A DNA stretch of 64,000 nt from Hahellaceae bacterium (GTDB lineage: Bacteria > Pseudomonadota > Gammaproteobacteria > Pseudomonadales > Oleiphilaceae): assembly GCA_024234575.1 (NCBI GenBank), contig JACKOB010000005.1:186001-250000 (forward strand). The letters run 5' to 3'. Below the pieces are notes generated by a model that saw only the letters and a program-made list of their open reading frames with translations, was not told the origin of the DNA and made no database searches. The position numbers and the translations under genes were made by a program. Shown here one piece after another: positions 40,527 to 50,241 of this stretch. Within the stretch, counting starts at the first letter, position 1, and every line of letters begins with the position of its first letter.

Positions 40527-41723
40527 ATGACAACACAACCTCTGATGAACACCTATGGAAGACAAGCTCTCTCTTTCGATCGAGGGGAAGGTGCCTGGTT
40601 GTATGACACCAACGGTAATAAATATTTTGATACCGTAAGCGGAATCGCTGTATGCGGATTAGGCCACAGCCACCCCGCCGTCACTAAAGCAATATCTGAT
40701 CAGGCTGGCAAGCTTATTCACTGCTCAAACCTGTATACAATTCCGCTGCAGAATACACTGGCCGAGCAACTGTGCAAAGTATCCGGACTAAAGAAAGCAT
40801 TTTTTTGCAACTCTGGAGCAGAAGCAAACGAAGCGGCGATAAAACTCGCCAGACTTTACGGCCACAAGAAAGGCAAAACCTCCCCTGCGATTATAGTAAT
40901 GGAAAACTCCTTCCATGGGCGCACCCTTGCCACGCTTTCGGCTACGGGCAACCGTAAAGTGCAGGCTGGTTTCGAGCCATTATTAAAAGGCTTCGTGCGT
41001 GCGCCATTCAATAGCCTGCAGGCACTTGAAACTATCGCAAAATCAAACCCTGACATCGTTGCTATCCTGATGGAGCCGGTGCAGGGAGAAGGCGGCGTCA
41101 CACCGGTAAACCCAGAGTATTTTGCCAAAGTACGAGAACTTTGCACCAAGAATGACTGGCTGCTAATGCTGGATGAAGTACAAACAGGTAATGGCAGAAC
41201 CGGTGCTTACTTCGCCTACCAACGTCTCGGTGTCGAGCCTGACGTTGTCACAACCGCCAAAGGGTTGGGCAATGGATTTCCAATTGGTGCTTGTCTGGCT
41301 GGCAGTAAAGCGGAAGATGTTTTTACGCCGGGCTCACATGGCTCCACATTTGGTGGCAACCCGCTCGCCTGTGCAGCAGCATTGTCGGTTATCGATACAA
41401 TTGAAGCTGAGCGATTGGCTAGCCGCGCCAACGTTCTTGGCACGCGTCTTCTTGAAGCTTTTAAAGAGCAATTTGCTGGTGCGAAGTACATCCGAGATAT
41501 CCGGGGTCTGGGATTAATGATCGGTATCGAGATGACCGACCCTTGCCCTGAGCTTGTGGCGCTGGCGAAAACCCAAGGATTGCTGATCAATGTCACCTCT
41601 GACCGAGTCATCCGCTTGTTACCGCCACTGATTATTTCAGATGAAGAAGCCGATCACCTCGTGACAAGCGTCTCGCAGCTCATTAAAATTTACGCCGGAG
41701 ACGATCGAAAAAAACCACGCTGA
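40527..41723 (+). CDS. argD: acetylornithine aminotransferase ArgD
   Basis: The protein has 398 residues from the ATG at 40527 (AAGG 8 bases upstream); a GTG at 40512 is less likely. Class III aminotransferase landmarks are the GLGHSHP region, FCNSGAEANEAAIKLAR, LMLDEVQTGNGRTG and the PLP lysine in TTAKGLGNGFPIGA. It makes N-acetylornithine in arginine synthesis and may also act as succinyldiaminopimelate transaminase for lysine. It lies upstream of argF on the same strand. Confidence 0.96.
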   Translation: MTTQPLMNTYGRQALSFDRGEGAWLYDTNGNKYFDTVSGIAVCGLGHSHPAVTKAISDQAGKLIHCSNLYTIPLQNTLAEQLCKVSGLKKAFFCNSGAEANEAAIKLARLYGHKKGKTSPAIIVMENSFHGRTLATLSATGNRKVQAGFEPLLKGFVRAPFNSLQALETIAKSNPDIVAILMEPVQGEGGVTPVNPEYFAKVRELCTKNDWLLMLDEVQTGNGRTGAYFAYQRLGVEPDVVTTAKGLGNGFPIGACLAGSKAEDVFTPGSHGSTFGGNPLACAAALSVIDTIEAERLASRANVLGTRLLEAFKEQFAGAKYIRDIRGLGLMIGIEMTDPCPELVALAKTQGLLINVTSDRVIRLLPPLIISDEEADHLVTSVSQLIKIYAGDDRKKPR

Positions 41724-41902
41724 TAAAACACTGACAGTGACTTGCTCACCACGCCCTTGCCGTCGCTGTAAAAACCAGCTTGGGCGCAAGCACGCGAGAC
41801 GATGCAAAAAACCGGGCGTTAACACGCACTCCAACAAACTAAGCCCAGCTTAGCAGTGATAGATCGAAACGCACCAAACAACGGATACTTAATAACGCTG
41901 AG

Positions 41903-41930
41903 CCATATCTGCTTAAAACGGCAGATATGG
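41903..41930 (+). promoter_or_regulatory. perfect hairpin just before argF
   Basis: CCATATCTGC (41903-41912) and GCAGATATGG (41921-41930) form a perfect 10-bp stem with an 8-base loop. It ends 19 bases before the argF ATG and is followed by ATTTTC. It could be an attenuator, a protein operator or a processing site. Confidence 0.55.
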
Positions 41931-41949
41931 ATTTTCAATTGGTATAGAT

Positions 41950-42858
41950 ATGGCACTAAGACACTTTTTAACTTTAAATGACCTGTCGATTTCAGAACTG
42001 AACAAACTCATTGACCGAGCAATCGAGCTCAAGGCAATGCAACGACAGGGTGTTATTTATGAGCCATTAAAAAACCGGGTTCTGGGCATGATTTTCGAAA
42101 AATCATCCACGCGCACCCGTGTGTCATTTGAATCCGGCATGGCTCAGTTTGGTGGCAGTGCAATATTTTTATCTTCCAGAGACACGCAGCTTGGCCGCGG
42201 TGAACCCATAGAAGACAGCGCTCGGGTGTTATCCCGCATGGTCGATGCCGTCATGATCAGAACTTTTGAACATGAAAAAATCGAGCGATTTGCCCGTTAT
42301 TCTCAGGTACCTGTTATTAATGCTTTAACCGATGATTACCACCCATGCCAATTATTGGCAGACATGCAAACCTTCGTCGAGCACAGAGGCAGTATTCAGG
42401 GTAAAACCGTTACCTGGATCGGTGATGGCAACAATATGTGTAATTCGTACATTAATGCTGCCGAGATATTTGATTTCGAGTTGAGGGTCTCATGTCCCGA
42501 AGGCTACGAACCTGATGACCGGCTCGTAGCAGAATGTGCCGACCGGGTGCAAATTATCCGCGACCCTAAAGAAGCAGCTAGAGGCGCACACCTGATTGCG
42601 ACGGACGTGTGGGCGTCTATGGGGCAGGAAGAAGAACAAAAGCTTCGCCTGCAATCGTTCAAACAGTACCAGGTAAACCCCGAAATCATGTCTTATGCCG
42701 CTTCGGATGCCTTGTTTATGCACTGCCTGCCAGCACACCGTGGCGAAGAAGTAAGCGAAGATATGCTGGATCACCCTACGGCGGTAGTGTGGGATGAAGC
42801 CGAAAACAGGCTGCATGCACAAAAAGCTCTCTTGGAATTTTTGATCTGCAATCGTTAG
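41950..42858 (+). CDS. argF: ornithine carbamoyltransferase, anabolic
   Basis: The 302-residue protein has the carbamoyl-phosphate site [10 protein letters not shown], the second motif [11 protein letters not shown] and the ornithine site [11 protein letters not shown]. It forms citrulline from ornithine and carbamoyl phosphate. It is 226 bases after argD, so the two may be expressed from separate promoters. The length fits the anabolic enzyme; no arginine deiminase genes are near. Confidence 0.97.
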   Translation: MALRHFLTLNDLSISELNKLIDRAIELKAMQRQGVIYEPLKNRVLGMIFEKSSTRTRVSFESGMAQFGGSAIFLSSRDTQLGRGEPIEDSARVLSRMVDAVMIRTFEHEKIERFARYSQVPVINALTDDYHPCQLLADMQTFVEHRGSIQGKTVTWIGDGNNMCNSYINAAEIFDFELRVSCPEGYEPDDRLVAECADRVQIIRDPKEAARGAHLIATDVWASMGQEEEQKLRLQSFKQYQVNPEIMSYAASDALFMHCLPAHRGEEVSEDMLDHPTAVVWDEAENRLHAQKALLEFLICNR

Positions 42859-42882
42859 AAAACGGACGGACTACCTGCCTCT

Positions 42883-43932
42883 ATGTCAAATATTCTTGAA
42901 ATTCAGAATCTGGAATGTCGTTACGATGACGTTCCGGTCGTGAAGAATTTTGATCTTAGCTTGGCAGAGGGTGAGATCGGCTGCCTGCTAGGACCAAGTG
43001 GTTGTGGTAAGTCGACGGTGTTAAGAGCTATCGCCGGTTTTCAGGATGTGCACGAAGGCACTATTCGATTAAAAGGCATTGAAGTTTCCACTCCCAGAAG
43101 CGCGCTCGTCCCCGAGAAAAGAAAAATAGGCATGGTATTTCAAGATTATGCGCTATTCCCTCACCTGAGCGTGGCAGCCAATATTGGCTTTGGTTTAAAC
43201 AAGCTGAGTCGTTCAGAAAGAGAAAGCAAAGTAAAAAAGATGCTAGATCTGGTCAGTCTCAGTGACCTTGCCAATCGATTTCCACACGAGCTTTCCGGAG
43301 GACAGCAGCAACGGGTGGCCCTGGCTCGCGCCCTTGCCCCAGAACCACAGTTAATATTACTGGATGAGCCTTTCAGCAACCTTGATACCGAGCTTCGAAA
43401 AAAGCTGAGCCTGGATGTACGCAGAATTCTGAAAGAACTAGGCATGAGCGCCATACTGGTCACACATGACCAGCAGGAAGCATTTGCCGTTAGTGACAGC
43501 GTCGGTGTGATTAAAGATGGCAAGATCAACCAGTGGGACTCTCCATTTAACCTGTATCACGAACCAGTAAACCGCTTTGTGGCAACATTTATTGGCAATG
43601 GTTGTTTCGTTAAAGGCCGTCTTCTCACGCCATCAACAGTAGACAGTGAGCTAGGAGTCATTACAGGTAATCGCAGTTACCCATGGTCAGCGGGTGCCCC
43701 TATAGATGTGCTTATTCGCCCAGATGACATCGTGTTTGACGCAAACTCAAAGCTGAAGGCCGAGGTAAACGCAAAGACCTTCGCTGGCACCTCCACCCTT
43801 TACCGGCTGCAACTGGACAGCGGCGCTTCTATCGAGTGCCTCTTTCCTTCACACCAGAACTATAATATTGGTGACAAACTGCCAATCAAGGTGGCTGCAG
43901 ACCACCTGATTGTTTTTGCCAGCGGTCATTAG
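42883..43932 (+). CDS. FbpC-type ABC transporter ATP-binding protein
   Basis: The 349-residue protein has Walker A GPSGCGKST, the ABC signature LSGGQQQRVALARAL, Walker B LILLDEPFSNLD and a C-terminal TOBE-like domain (around DVLIRPDDIVFD). This is the layout of iron(III), spermidine/putrescine and sulfate importers; FbpC is the closest by sequence. It starts 24 bases after argF. No permease or binding-protein gene is adjacent, so it must work with partners elsewhere or be a lone ATPase. Confidence 0.85.
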   Translation: MSNILEIQNLECRYDDVPVVKNFDLSLAEGEIGCLLGPSGCGKSTVLRAIAGFQDVHEGTIRLKGIEVSTPRSALVPEKRKIGMVFQDYALFPHLSVAANIGFGLNKLSRSERESKVKKMLDLVSLSDLANRFPHELSGGQQQRVALARALAPEPQLILLDEPFSNLDTELRKKLSLDVRRILKELGMSAILVTHDQQEAFAVSDSVGVIKDGKINQWDSPFNLYHEPVNRFVATFIGNGCFVKGRLLTPSTVDSELGVITGNRSYPWSAGAPIDVLIRPDDIVFDANSKLKAEVNAKTFAGTSTLYRLQLDSGASIECLFPSHQNYNIGDKLPIKVAADHLIVFASGH

Positions 43933-43967
43933 CCATAGAGCGAGACCGCCGCTTGCGTTATGGAGCT

Positions 43968-45455
43968 TTAGGCTCGGCTTTTACGCACCCGCTCTACACT
44001 ATCGAGCCAGCCGCTATATAATTTCTCCCTTGTCTCAGCCGCCATTGCAGGTTCGAAGCGTCTTTCACAAGCCCATAACTCTGCAATTTCTTCCAGACTT
44101 TGATACCAGCCCGCCTGCAGTCCAACCAGGTACGCAACGCCTAACGCCGTAGTTTCGGTAACTTTCGGGCGGTCTACCGGAACATTTAGCATGTCCGACA
44201 AAAATTGAACAACCCAGTCATTTACCACCATGCCGCCGTCAACACGCAAAGTTTTATAGTTTGCGCCATCATTTCGCATGGCACGGACCAGATCTTTAGT
44301 CTGATAGCACACAGACTGCAAACCAGCGGTAACAATGTCTGCCACGCTGGTATCCCGGGTTAAGCCCATGATGGCACCTCTGGCATGCGGATCCCAGAAT
44401 GGTGCGCCTAGACCTGTAAAGGCTGGCACAAGATAAACCGCGTTTTTCGCTCCCGTGATTTTGGCCAACGCTTCAGTTTCAGCAGCATTATTAATCAGCT
44501 TAATGCCATCTCGTAACCACTGGATCGCTGCACCGGCGATAAATATACTGCCTTCAATGGCGTAATTGGTCACGCCATTCAATCGGTAAGCCACCGTAGT
44601 TAACAATCGGTTTTCCGAGCGCAGCAGCTCCTGACCCGTGTTTAAAATTAAAAAGCATCCAGTACCATATGTGCTCTTCGCCATGCCCTCCTGAAAACAA
44701 GCCTGGCCAATCAATGCTGCCTGCTGATCACCGGCAATGCCGTACACCGGTACTTCGGCACCGAACAGGTCACTTGTCGCCCTGCCGAAATCTGCCGCAC
44801 AGTCTTTTACTTCTGGCAATACCGCTTTAGGTACGTCAAAAATTTGCAGCAACTCTTCATCCCAGCACTGGCTGGTAATATTGAATAAAGACGTCCTTGA
44901 TGCGTTAGTTGCATCAGTCATGTGACTTTTGCCACCAGTTAAACGCCACAGAAGAAATGTATCAACGGTTCCGAATGCAAGCTCACCGGCCTTGGCACGA
45001 TCCATGGCTCCGGCAACGTTGCGCAATATCCAGTTTATCTTGGTCGCAGAAAAATATGGGTCCGCCAAAAGCCCTGTTTTCTCAATAATAATCGATTCTT
45101 GCTGATTATTACGAATGGCCTCACATTGATCGACAGTACGCCTGTCTTGCCACACGATTGCATTGTAAATAGGCTTGCCAGTTGCACGATCCCATACAAT
45201 AGTTGTTTCACGCTGATTGGTAATGCCAATTCCAGCTAGTTGTTCGGCTGTCAGATTCGCCTTGTCCATCGCATCGAGACAGGTTTTGACAGTGGTATCC
45301 CAGATTTCTTCAGGATTATGCTCAACCCAGCCGTCCTCAGGAAAAAACTGGGTGAATTCCATTTGCGACGATGCAACTGACAACCCTCGACGATCAAATA
45401 TTATCGCGCGCGAACTAGTCGTTCCCTGATCAATTGCTAGTATATAATCCTTCAT
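43968..45455 (-). CDS. glpK: glycerol kinase
   Basis: The 495-residue protein begins [18 protein letters not shown], and has [20 protein letters not shown] and the ATP-binding [13 protein letters not shown]. It phosphorylates glycerol to glycerol 3-phosphate. It is divergent from glpR and converges on fbpC (35 bases apart). No glycerol facilitator gene (glpF) is in the window. Confidence 0.98.
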   Translation of the reverse strand: MKDYILAIDQGTTSSRAIIFDRRGLSVASSQMEFTQFFPEDGWVEHNPEEIWDTTVKTCLDAMDKANLTAEQLAGIGITNQRETTIVWDRATGKPIYNAIVWQDRRTVDQCEAIRNNQQESIIIEKTGLLADPYFSATKINWILRNVAGAMDRAKAGELAFGTVDTFLLWRLTGGKSHMTDATNASRTSLFNITSQCWDEELLQIFDVPKAVLPEVKDCAADFGRATSDLFGAEVPVYGIAGDQQAALIGQACFQEGMAKSTYGTGCFLILNTGQELLRSENRLLTTVAYRLNGVTNYAIEGSIFIAGAAIQWLRDGIKLINNAAETEALAKITGAKNAVYLVPAFTGLGAPFWDPHARGAIMGLTRDTSVADIVTAGLQSVCYQTKDLVRAMRNDGANYKTLRVDGGMVVNDWVVQFLSDMLNVPVDRPKVTETTALGVAYLVGLQAGWYQSLEEIAELWACERRFEPAMAAETREKLYSGWLDSVERVRKSRA

Positions 45456-45480
45456 TCGATTTTCTCTTTTTTAGTAATCA

Positions 45481-45498
45481 ATGTTCACTTTTGAACAT
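45481..45498. promoter_or_regulatory. candidate GlpR operator in the glpK-glpR gap
   Basis: ATGTTCACTTTTGAACAT is a perfect inverted repeat (7-4-7) placed 26 bases upstream of the glpK ATG and 110 bases before glpR. Its form, TTCR-N4-YGAA, also occurs upstream of glpD. Confidence 0.72.
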
Positions 45499-45517
45499 GT
45501 TAATAGCATTCGTTGAT

Positions 45518-45545
45518 TTTACAACCTGATACTGAAAAATATGTT
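45518..45545 (+). promoter_or_regulatory. candidate glpR promoter
   Basis: TTTACA (45518-45523) and TATGTT (45540-45545) are separated by 16 bases and point toward glpR, whose ATG is at 45609. Confidence 0.45.
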
Positions 45546-45608
45546 AAGTTTATCCAAAAAATCTACCCGATAAATGTATAAAAACCAACGATCATATGAG
45601 CATGCCTT

Positions 45609-46397
45609 ATGGGACAGGAAAGCAGACACACTCAAATTATAGACCTTGTTAAAGAACGTGGCTTTGTCACGATCGATGATCTTGCCCAACACTTTAACGT
45701 TACCCCACAAACCATCCGTCGGGACATAAACCAGCTCGACCAGGAAAATCAGTTACGCCGCTATCACGGCGGGGCGGGTGTACCCTCCAGCACTTACAAT
45801 ACGTCTTACAATGATCGGAAAATACAGAACCTCGAAGAAAAACAAGCCATCGCAGAAGCTGTTGCAAAACTGATCCCAGACCAGTGTTCTTTATTTATTA
45901 ACATTGGCACCACCACCGAAACAATCGCCAAAGCCCTGCTAAAACATACCGGCCTCACGGTGATCACAAACAACTTACACGTTGCTAGCATCTTAAGCTC
46001 GAAGGAAGATTTTACGGTAATCATCGCTGGGGGCTCGGTTCGTGCAAAAGACGGCGGTATTATCGGCGAAGCAACGGTCGACTTCGTGCGTCAGTTTAAG
46101 GTCGACTATGCCGTAATAGGCATTAGTGGCATTGACGAGGATGGCGAACTACTGGATTTTGATTACCAGGAAGTGAGAGTTGCACAGGCAATTATCGAGA
46201 ACTCTAGAAATATCTTTCTTGCGGCAGATCACTCTAAATTTGGCCGAAACGCCATGATAAGGCTTGGCAACATTGCAGACGCCTCGCACCTTTTCACCGG
46301 CAGGCAGCCACCCCAAAAAATAACCCACCGTATTAAAGAGTGTGGTGTAAAGCTAACGGTAACCGGTGAAGTACCGCTTTCAACTCCCAATTTCTAA
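45609..46397 (+). CDS. glpR: DeoR-family glycerol 3-phosphate repressor GlpR
   Basis: This 262-residue protein has an N-terminal DeoR helix-turn-helix ([21 protein letters not shown]) and a sugar-phosphate-binding domain ([17 protein letters not shown], and [18 protein letters not shown]). In the known system it represses glp genes until bound by glycerol 3-phosphate. It lies between glpK and glpD, and palindromic sites occur ahead of both. Confidence 0.95.
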   Translation: MGQESRHTQIIDLVKERGFVTIDDLAQHFNVTPQTIRRDINQLDQENQLRRYHGGAGVPSSTYNTSYNDRKIQNLEEKQAIAEAVAKLIPDQCSLFINIGTTTETIAKALLKHTGLTVITNNLHVASILSSKEDFTVIIAGGSVRAKDGGIIGEATVDFVRQFKVDYAVIGISGIDEDGELLDFDYQEVRVAQAIIENSRNIFLAADHSKFGRNAMIRLGNIADASHLFTGRQPPQKITHRIKECGVKLTVTGEVPLSTPNF

Positions 46398-46736
46398 CTG
46401 CCCACGGCACCTCTGGCAGGTCGCCAGCACCAATAACCCATAGGTGCTGGCTGATCTGGCGCCACCACCAGCACTTCCTGGCAACCTGCCCACTTCAAAT
46501 AATTTTTTTGCGCATTAGTTCTTTTTCGCTAAAAACTGCTCTTGATTTTCATATACACAAACATTTACCATACCTTAAATTCGTTTTCGAACATTAATAT
46601 TCATATTTACATACTATAAATTCAAAATTTACATATAAATTCGATGGCGGCCGGGCTTATCAATGCTTTTGGAAATAGCGGCTCCCACGGAAGTACATAT
46701 AACCGCAGCAAAACCAGGAACTAAAGGGATAAACAT
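46398..46736. promoter_or_regulatory. 339-base glpR-glpD gap with candidate GlpR operator
   Basis: TTCGTTTTCGAA (46580-46591) is an inverted repeat with the same 4-4-4 core layout as the site by glpK, and its right arm continues CGAACAT. Two imperfect copies of TTTACATA(C)TATAAATTC follow at 46606-46623 and 46628-46642, spaced 22 bases. The first 100 bases hold GGTGCTGGC-type GC-rich repeats that could act as a terminator for glpR. I see no gene. Confidence 0.55.
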
Positions 46737-48260
46737 ATGCTGAGTGTAACGCCTAAAACTTTTGACGTGATTGTCATAGGTGGCGGTATCAATGGAACCG
46801 GAATCGCGGCAGACGCCGCCGGCAGAGATCTGTCGGTAATGCTGTGTGAACAAAATGACCTGGCTTCGGCAACTTCCTCCGCCAGCAGCAAGTTGATTCA
46901 CGGCGGTTTGCGCTATTTAGAACATTATGAGTTCAGACTGGTAAAAGAAGCGCTGGCCGAACGTGAAGTGCTTTTGCGGACGGCCCCCCATCTGGTTCAA
47001 CCACTAAGGTTTACACTACCCCATAGACCTCATCTTCGCCCTTATTGGATGATTAGAATGGGGCTATTCATGTATGACAACCTCACCCGCAGGGTGAGTT
47101 TACCTGGCACGGCAGCAGTCAAGTTTGGCACTTCCAGCCCGCTGAAGGGCTCCATCCGCAAGGGTTTACAATACTCTGATTGCTGGGTAGATGACGCCAG
47201 ACTGGTAGTTACAAATGCATTACGCGCACAAAGTAAAGGGGCAACAATTAAAACCCGAACCAAATGTATTGGTGCGAAACGGCTCGAAAGTGAAAACATT
47301 TGGCAACTCACACTGCAAGACACACGCACAGAAGAGATCTCGTACGCCAATTGCCGTGTGCTCGTCAATGCTGCCGGCCCCTGGGTGGCAGACTTTATTA
47401 AAACCGGGCTGAAGCGAACCCCGGGTAAAGGTATTCGCCTGATTAAGGGAAGCCACATTATAGTGCCCAAATTTCATAACTATCCCGGTGCGTTTATTCT
47501 GCAAAATGAAGATAACCGCATTGTTTTTACGCTGCCTTATATGGACAAGTTTCATTTGATCGGCACGACCGACAAAGAGTACAAAGGTGATCCGGCGAAG
47601 GTAAGCATTGACGAAGACGAAAAATCTTATTTACTCAGCGTCGTCAATGCGCACTTTTGTCATCAACTGAAAAAAGAAGATATTGTTGGCAGTTTTTCTG
47701 GTGTCAGACCACTGTGCGACGACGAATCGAGCGATCCATCTGCCGTTACCAGAGACTACACCATTGAACTGGAAAGCGATGCACAACACCCACCATTACT
47801 ATCCGTGTATGGCGGCAAGCTGACCACCTATCGCAAACTGGCCAATGCTGCGCTGGAAAAACTCAAGCCGATATTCCCTACCATGAAAGGAGAGTGGACC
47901 CAGCACGAATCACTTCCCGGCGCTACCAGCGCAATAAGCGATTACAAGCAAATAGAGGAAATTATCGCAAATATCTATCCATGGCTGGATACAGCGCAGT
48001 TACAACGCTTCAGTAAAGCCTATGGACTAAATACGTTAAAGTTTCTGAATGGTGCAAAAACTCCTGAGGACCTTGGCTATCATTTTGGTGAAGGCCTGTA
48101 CCAGCGGGAAGTTGACTACCTAACGAAGCACGAATGGGCGGTTACAGCCGAGGATATTTTGTGGCGTCGCACAAAGCTCGGCCTAAGTCTGACTAAGCAG
48201 GAGCAGTTGGCTTTAGTTGAGTATTTAGCGCCACCAAGTGACAGCCTCAAGCGCGCGTAA
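46737..48260 (+). CDS. glpD: aerobic glycerol 3-phosphate dehydrogenase
   Basis: The 507-residue protein has the FAD-binding DVIVIGGGINGTGIAADAAG, then SSASSKLIHGGLRYLEHYEF, and GIRLIKGSHIIVPKF. It oxidises glycerol 3-phosphate to dihydroxyacetone phosphate at the inner membrane and passes electrons to ubiquinone. AAAGGGAT precedes the ATG. It completes the glpK-glpR-glpD set. Confidence 0.97.
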   Translation: MLSVTPKTFDVIVIGGGINGTGIAADAAGRDLSVMLCEQNDLASATSSASSKLIHGGLRYLEHYEFRLVKEALAEREVLLRTAPHLVQPLRFTLPHRPHLRPYWMIRMGLFMYDNLTRRVSLPGTAAVKFGTSSPLKGSIRKGLQYSDCWVDDARLVVTNALRAQSKGATIKTRTKCIGAKRLESENIWQLTLQDTRTEEISYANCRVLVNAAGPWVADFIKTGLKRTPGKGIRLIKGSHIIVPKFHNYPGAFILQNEDNRIVFTLPYMDKFHLIGTTDKEYKGDPAKVSIDEDEKSYLLSVVNAHFCHQLKKEDIVGSFSGVRPLCDDESSDPSAVTRDYTIELESDAQHPPLLSVYGGKLTTYRKLANAALEKLKPIFPTMKGEWTQHESLPGATSAISDYKQIEEIIANIYPWLDTAQLQRFSKAYGLNTLKFLNGAKTPEDLGYHFGEGLYQREVDYLTKHEWAVTAEDILWRRTKLGLSLTKQEQLALVEYLAPPSDSLKRA

Positions 48261-48366
48261 CCGCAGGAGACCTGTTAAACAGTCCTTTTCACATAACAAA
48301 AGAGATCGGTGTAACTGGTATTTAGCAGCCTGCCGCAGTGATAGCGGTGGGCGTAAATTTCAGGCG

Positions 48367-48391
48367 AAAAAAAAGGGCTAAAAAATAGCCC
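48367..48391 (-). terminator. terminator of the two-component operon
   Basis: GGGCTA (48375-48380) and TAGCCC (48386-48391) form a 6-bp stem with an AAAAA loop. On the minus strand eight T bases follow. It lies about 165 bases after the kinase stop. Confidence 0.7.
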
Positions 48392-48556
48392 TAGAAAAAT
48401 AGAGAAAAAAATGAAACAAGGAAAGTTCAAAGAACTACAACCTCAAAGAGTCATCCCTTACGCTTCCTATTATCATTAAATCAGTAGGTTACGTCTGTTT
48501 GTGTTCTGTCTCTTTATGTAACAAAAGGTAATGCCACTTAACATTACGCAACAAAG

Positions 48557-50125
48557 TTATCGATTCTGGCGGCGAGGCCAGACCAAAGAAAATTTTGCTC
48601 CTCCAGCGGTACTTTTACCCAAAAATGCCTGACCGCCGTGCCAGTACAATATTCGCCGGACAATAGACAATCCGAGCCCGTAGCCCCCAGACTTGCGTGT
48701 GCGACTATCATCTAATCTGGCAAAAGGGGTAAAAACCTTTTCCCAATCTGTCTCTGGTATCCCCTGGCCATCGTCTTCTACATCAATTCGACAGGTGTCT
48801 TTATCGATGCTGCACCGCACCAACACCTGCGCCTGACAGTAGCGGGTTGCATTGCCAACAAGATTTTGAATAGCTCGATGAATATAACGGGGCTCAATTT
48901 CGGACAACCGCCACTTTTCCGACTCACCGACGATACTTGCCACCACTTTGAGATCCGGCCGCACGCTGCCCTGCTCTAACACAACCTGATTGACAATGTC
49001 GACAACATCGGACTCTTGCAGATCGAGAATCGGGCCACCTTCTTCCAACCGCGCATAAGTCAGTATTTCATCGATTAATTCATCTAGTTCCTGAATATCA
49101 TTATCAATACCGTGCAACTGTTTCTGCATGGATTTTTCGTCCGGACAGTCTTCTATCATCTGGACGCCAAATCTTATTCGGGCGACGGGTGTTCGCAACT
49201 CATGTGATACAGCGTGAATCATTTCCCGCTGTACCAGCACCAGACGCTGGATATGATCTGCCATGCTATTAAACGCGTTACCCAAACGCCCGAGCGCATC
49301 CACTTTATCGGTTCGCACCCGCGCATCGAGCTCTCCGCGAGCAATGCGACTGGCAACCGTTTCAAGTCCTCGCAGCTTTTCACTGATTGTTTCGAGCAGG
49401 AAGTACACCGTCATCGCCAGCACCCCACCCAACGTTAGTAACAGCACCAGCGCCACTGGCCACGAAAAAGGGTCGAATCCTGGTAGAAACTCAACTTTAA
49501 GAATCTGGCCGTTGTCCAGGCGCAGCAACCAGTAGGAAATATCGTTTTCGCTTTCTCCCAACGCAGCAACGCCGTAGTCCGCCAACTCGTCAAGAACGGC
49601 CTGATCGGTTAAATCAGCAAAATCACTCACTAGCTCAATGTTGATGCCTAATGCGGAAGAGAGTTGCGCAGATTTTTGTGGAATTGCACCTGGTGCTGTA
49701 TTGCTTAGCTCGTAAGTTACCAGGTTTAATGTTGTCTGGGCGACATCTGTATACAAGTTAGGAAAAAAACCAACTAATGCAAATTGCCGATCGATCTTAC
49801 GGAAAACATGGCTCCCCGCCGTATCATGTGAGACCACTACCTGTCCCCATGCGAGGCGATCCGCATATCTTGGTGAGATTTCCAGCGTATTGATATCAAC
49901 AAGCCCGATATGGCTGCCAGAAGGTAAAATCATATTAAAAACGAGGGGATGATTATCGGCCGTCACCGCCTCTGCCAGATAGTTAAACAAGGGGGATGAC
50001 ACGAGCACATTATGATGTTCGTAGCGGACAGTATTAAGACCTCGGAACAAAATCAAACACAAAATGCCTACTGCGATAACCGTTATCAGCAGACCGCCGT
50101 AGACGCGGGTAAAAAGATTATTCAC
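48557..50125 (-). CDS. RstB-like sensor histidine kinase
   Basis: From the GTG at 50125 (AGGA 9 bases upstream) the protein has 522 residues; the frame is open further up to 50170. It has a membrane segment (about residues 7-27), a periplasmic sensor of about 150 residues, a second membrane segment (LVLLLTLGGVLAMTVYFLL), a HAMP domain, HisKA with HAVSHELRTPVARIRFG, and HATPase motifs NLVGNATRY, DDGQGIPE and GYGLGLSIVRRI. It shares an operon with the response regulator upstream. The signal is unknown. Confidence 0.93.
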   Translation of the reverse strand: MNNLFTRVYGGLLITVIAVGILCLILFRGLNTVRYEHHNVLVSSPLFNYLAEAVTADNHPLVFNMILPSGSHIGLVDINTLEISPRYADRLAWGQVVVSHDTAGSHVFRKIDRQFALVGFFPNLYTDVAQTTLNLVTYELSNTAPGAIPQKSAQLSSALGINIELVSDFADLTDQAVLDELADYGVAALGESENDISYWLLRLDNGQILKVEFLPGFDPFSWPVALVLLLTLGGVLAMTVYFLLETISEKLRGLETVASRIARGELDARVRTDKVDALGRLGNAFNSMADHIQRLVLVQREMIHAVSHELRTPVARIRFGVQMIEDCPDEKSMQKQLHGIDNDIQELDELIDEILTYARLEEGGPILDLQESDVVDIVNQVVLEQGSVRPDLKVVASIVGESEKWRLSEIEPRYIHRAIQNLVGNATRYCQAQVLVRCSIDKDTCRIDVEDDGQGIPETDWEKVFTPFARLDDSRTRKSGGYGLGLSIVRRILYWHGGQAFLGKSTAGGAKFSLVWPRRQNR

Positions 50126-50241
50126 TTTTGTATTTCCTGAGAAACTGCCAAGCGACCAATCCGAAAGCACTGCCCTGGCCTTTGGCTGGTCACTTTATTC
50201 ACCCCGCAAGCTGTCCTTGCCTTTCAAGTACAAATTGACAC

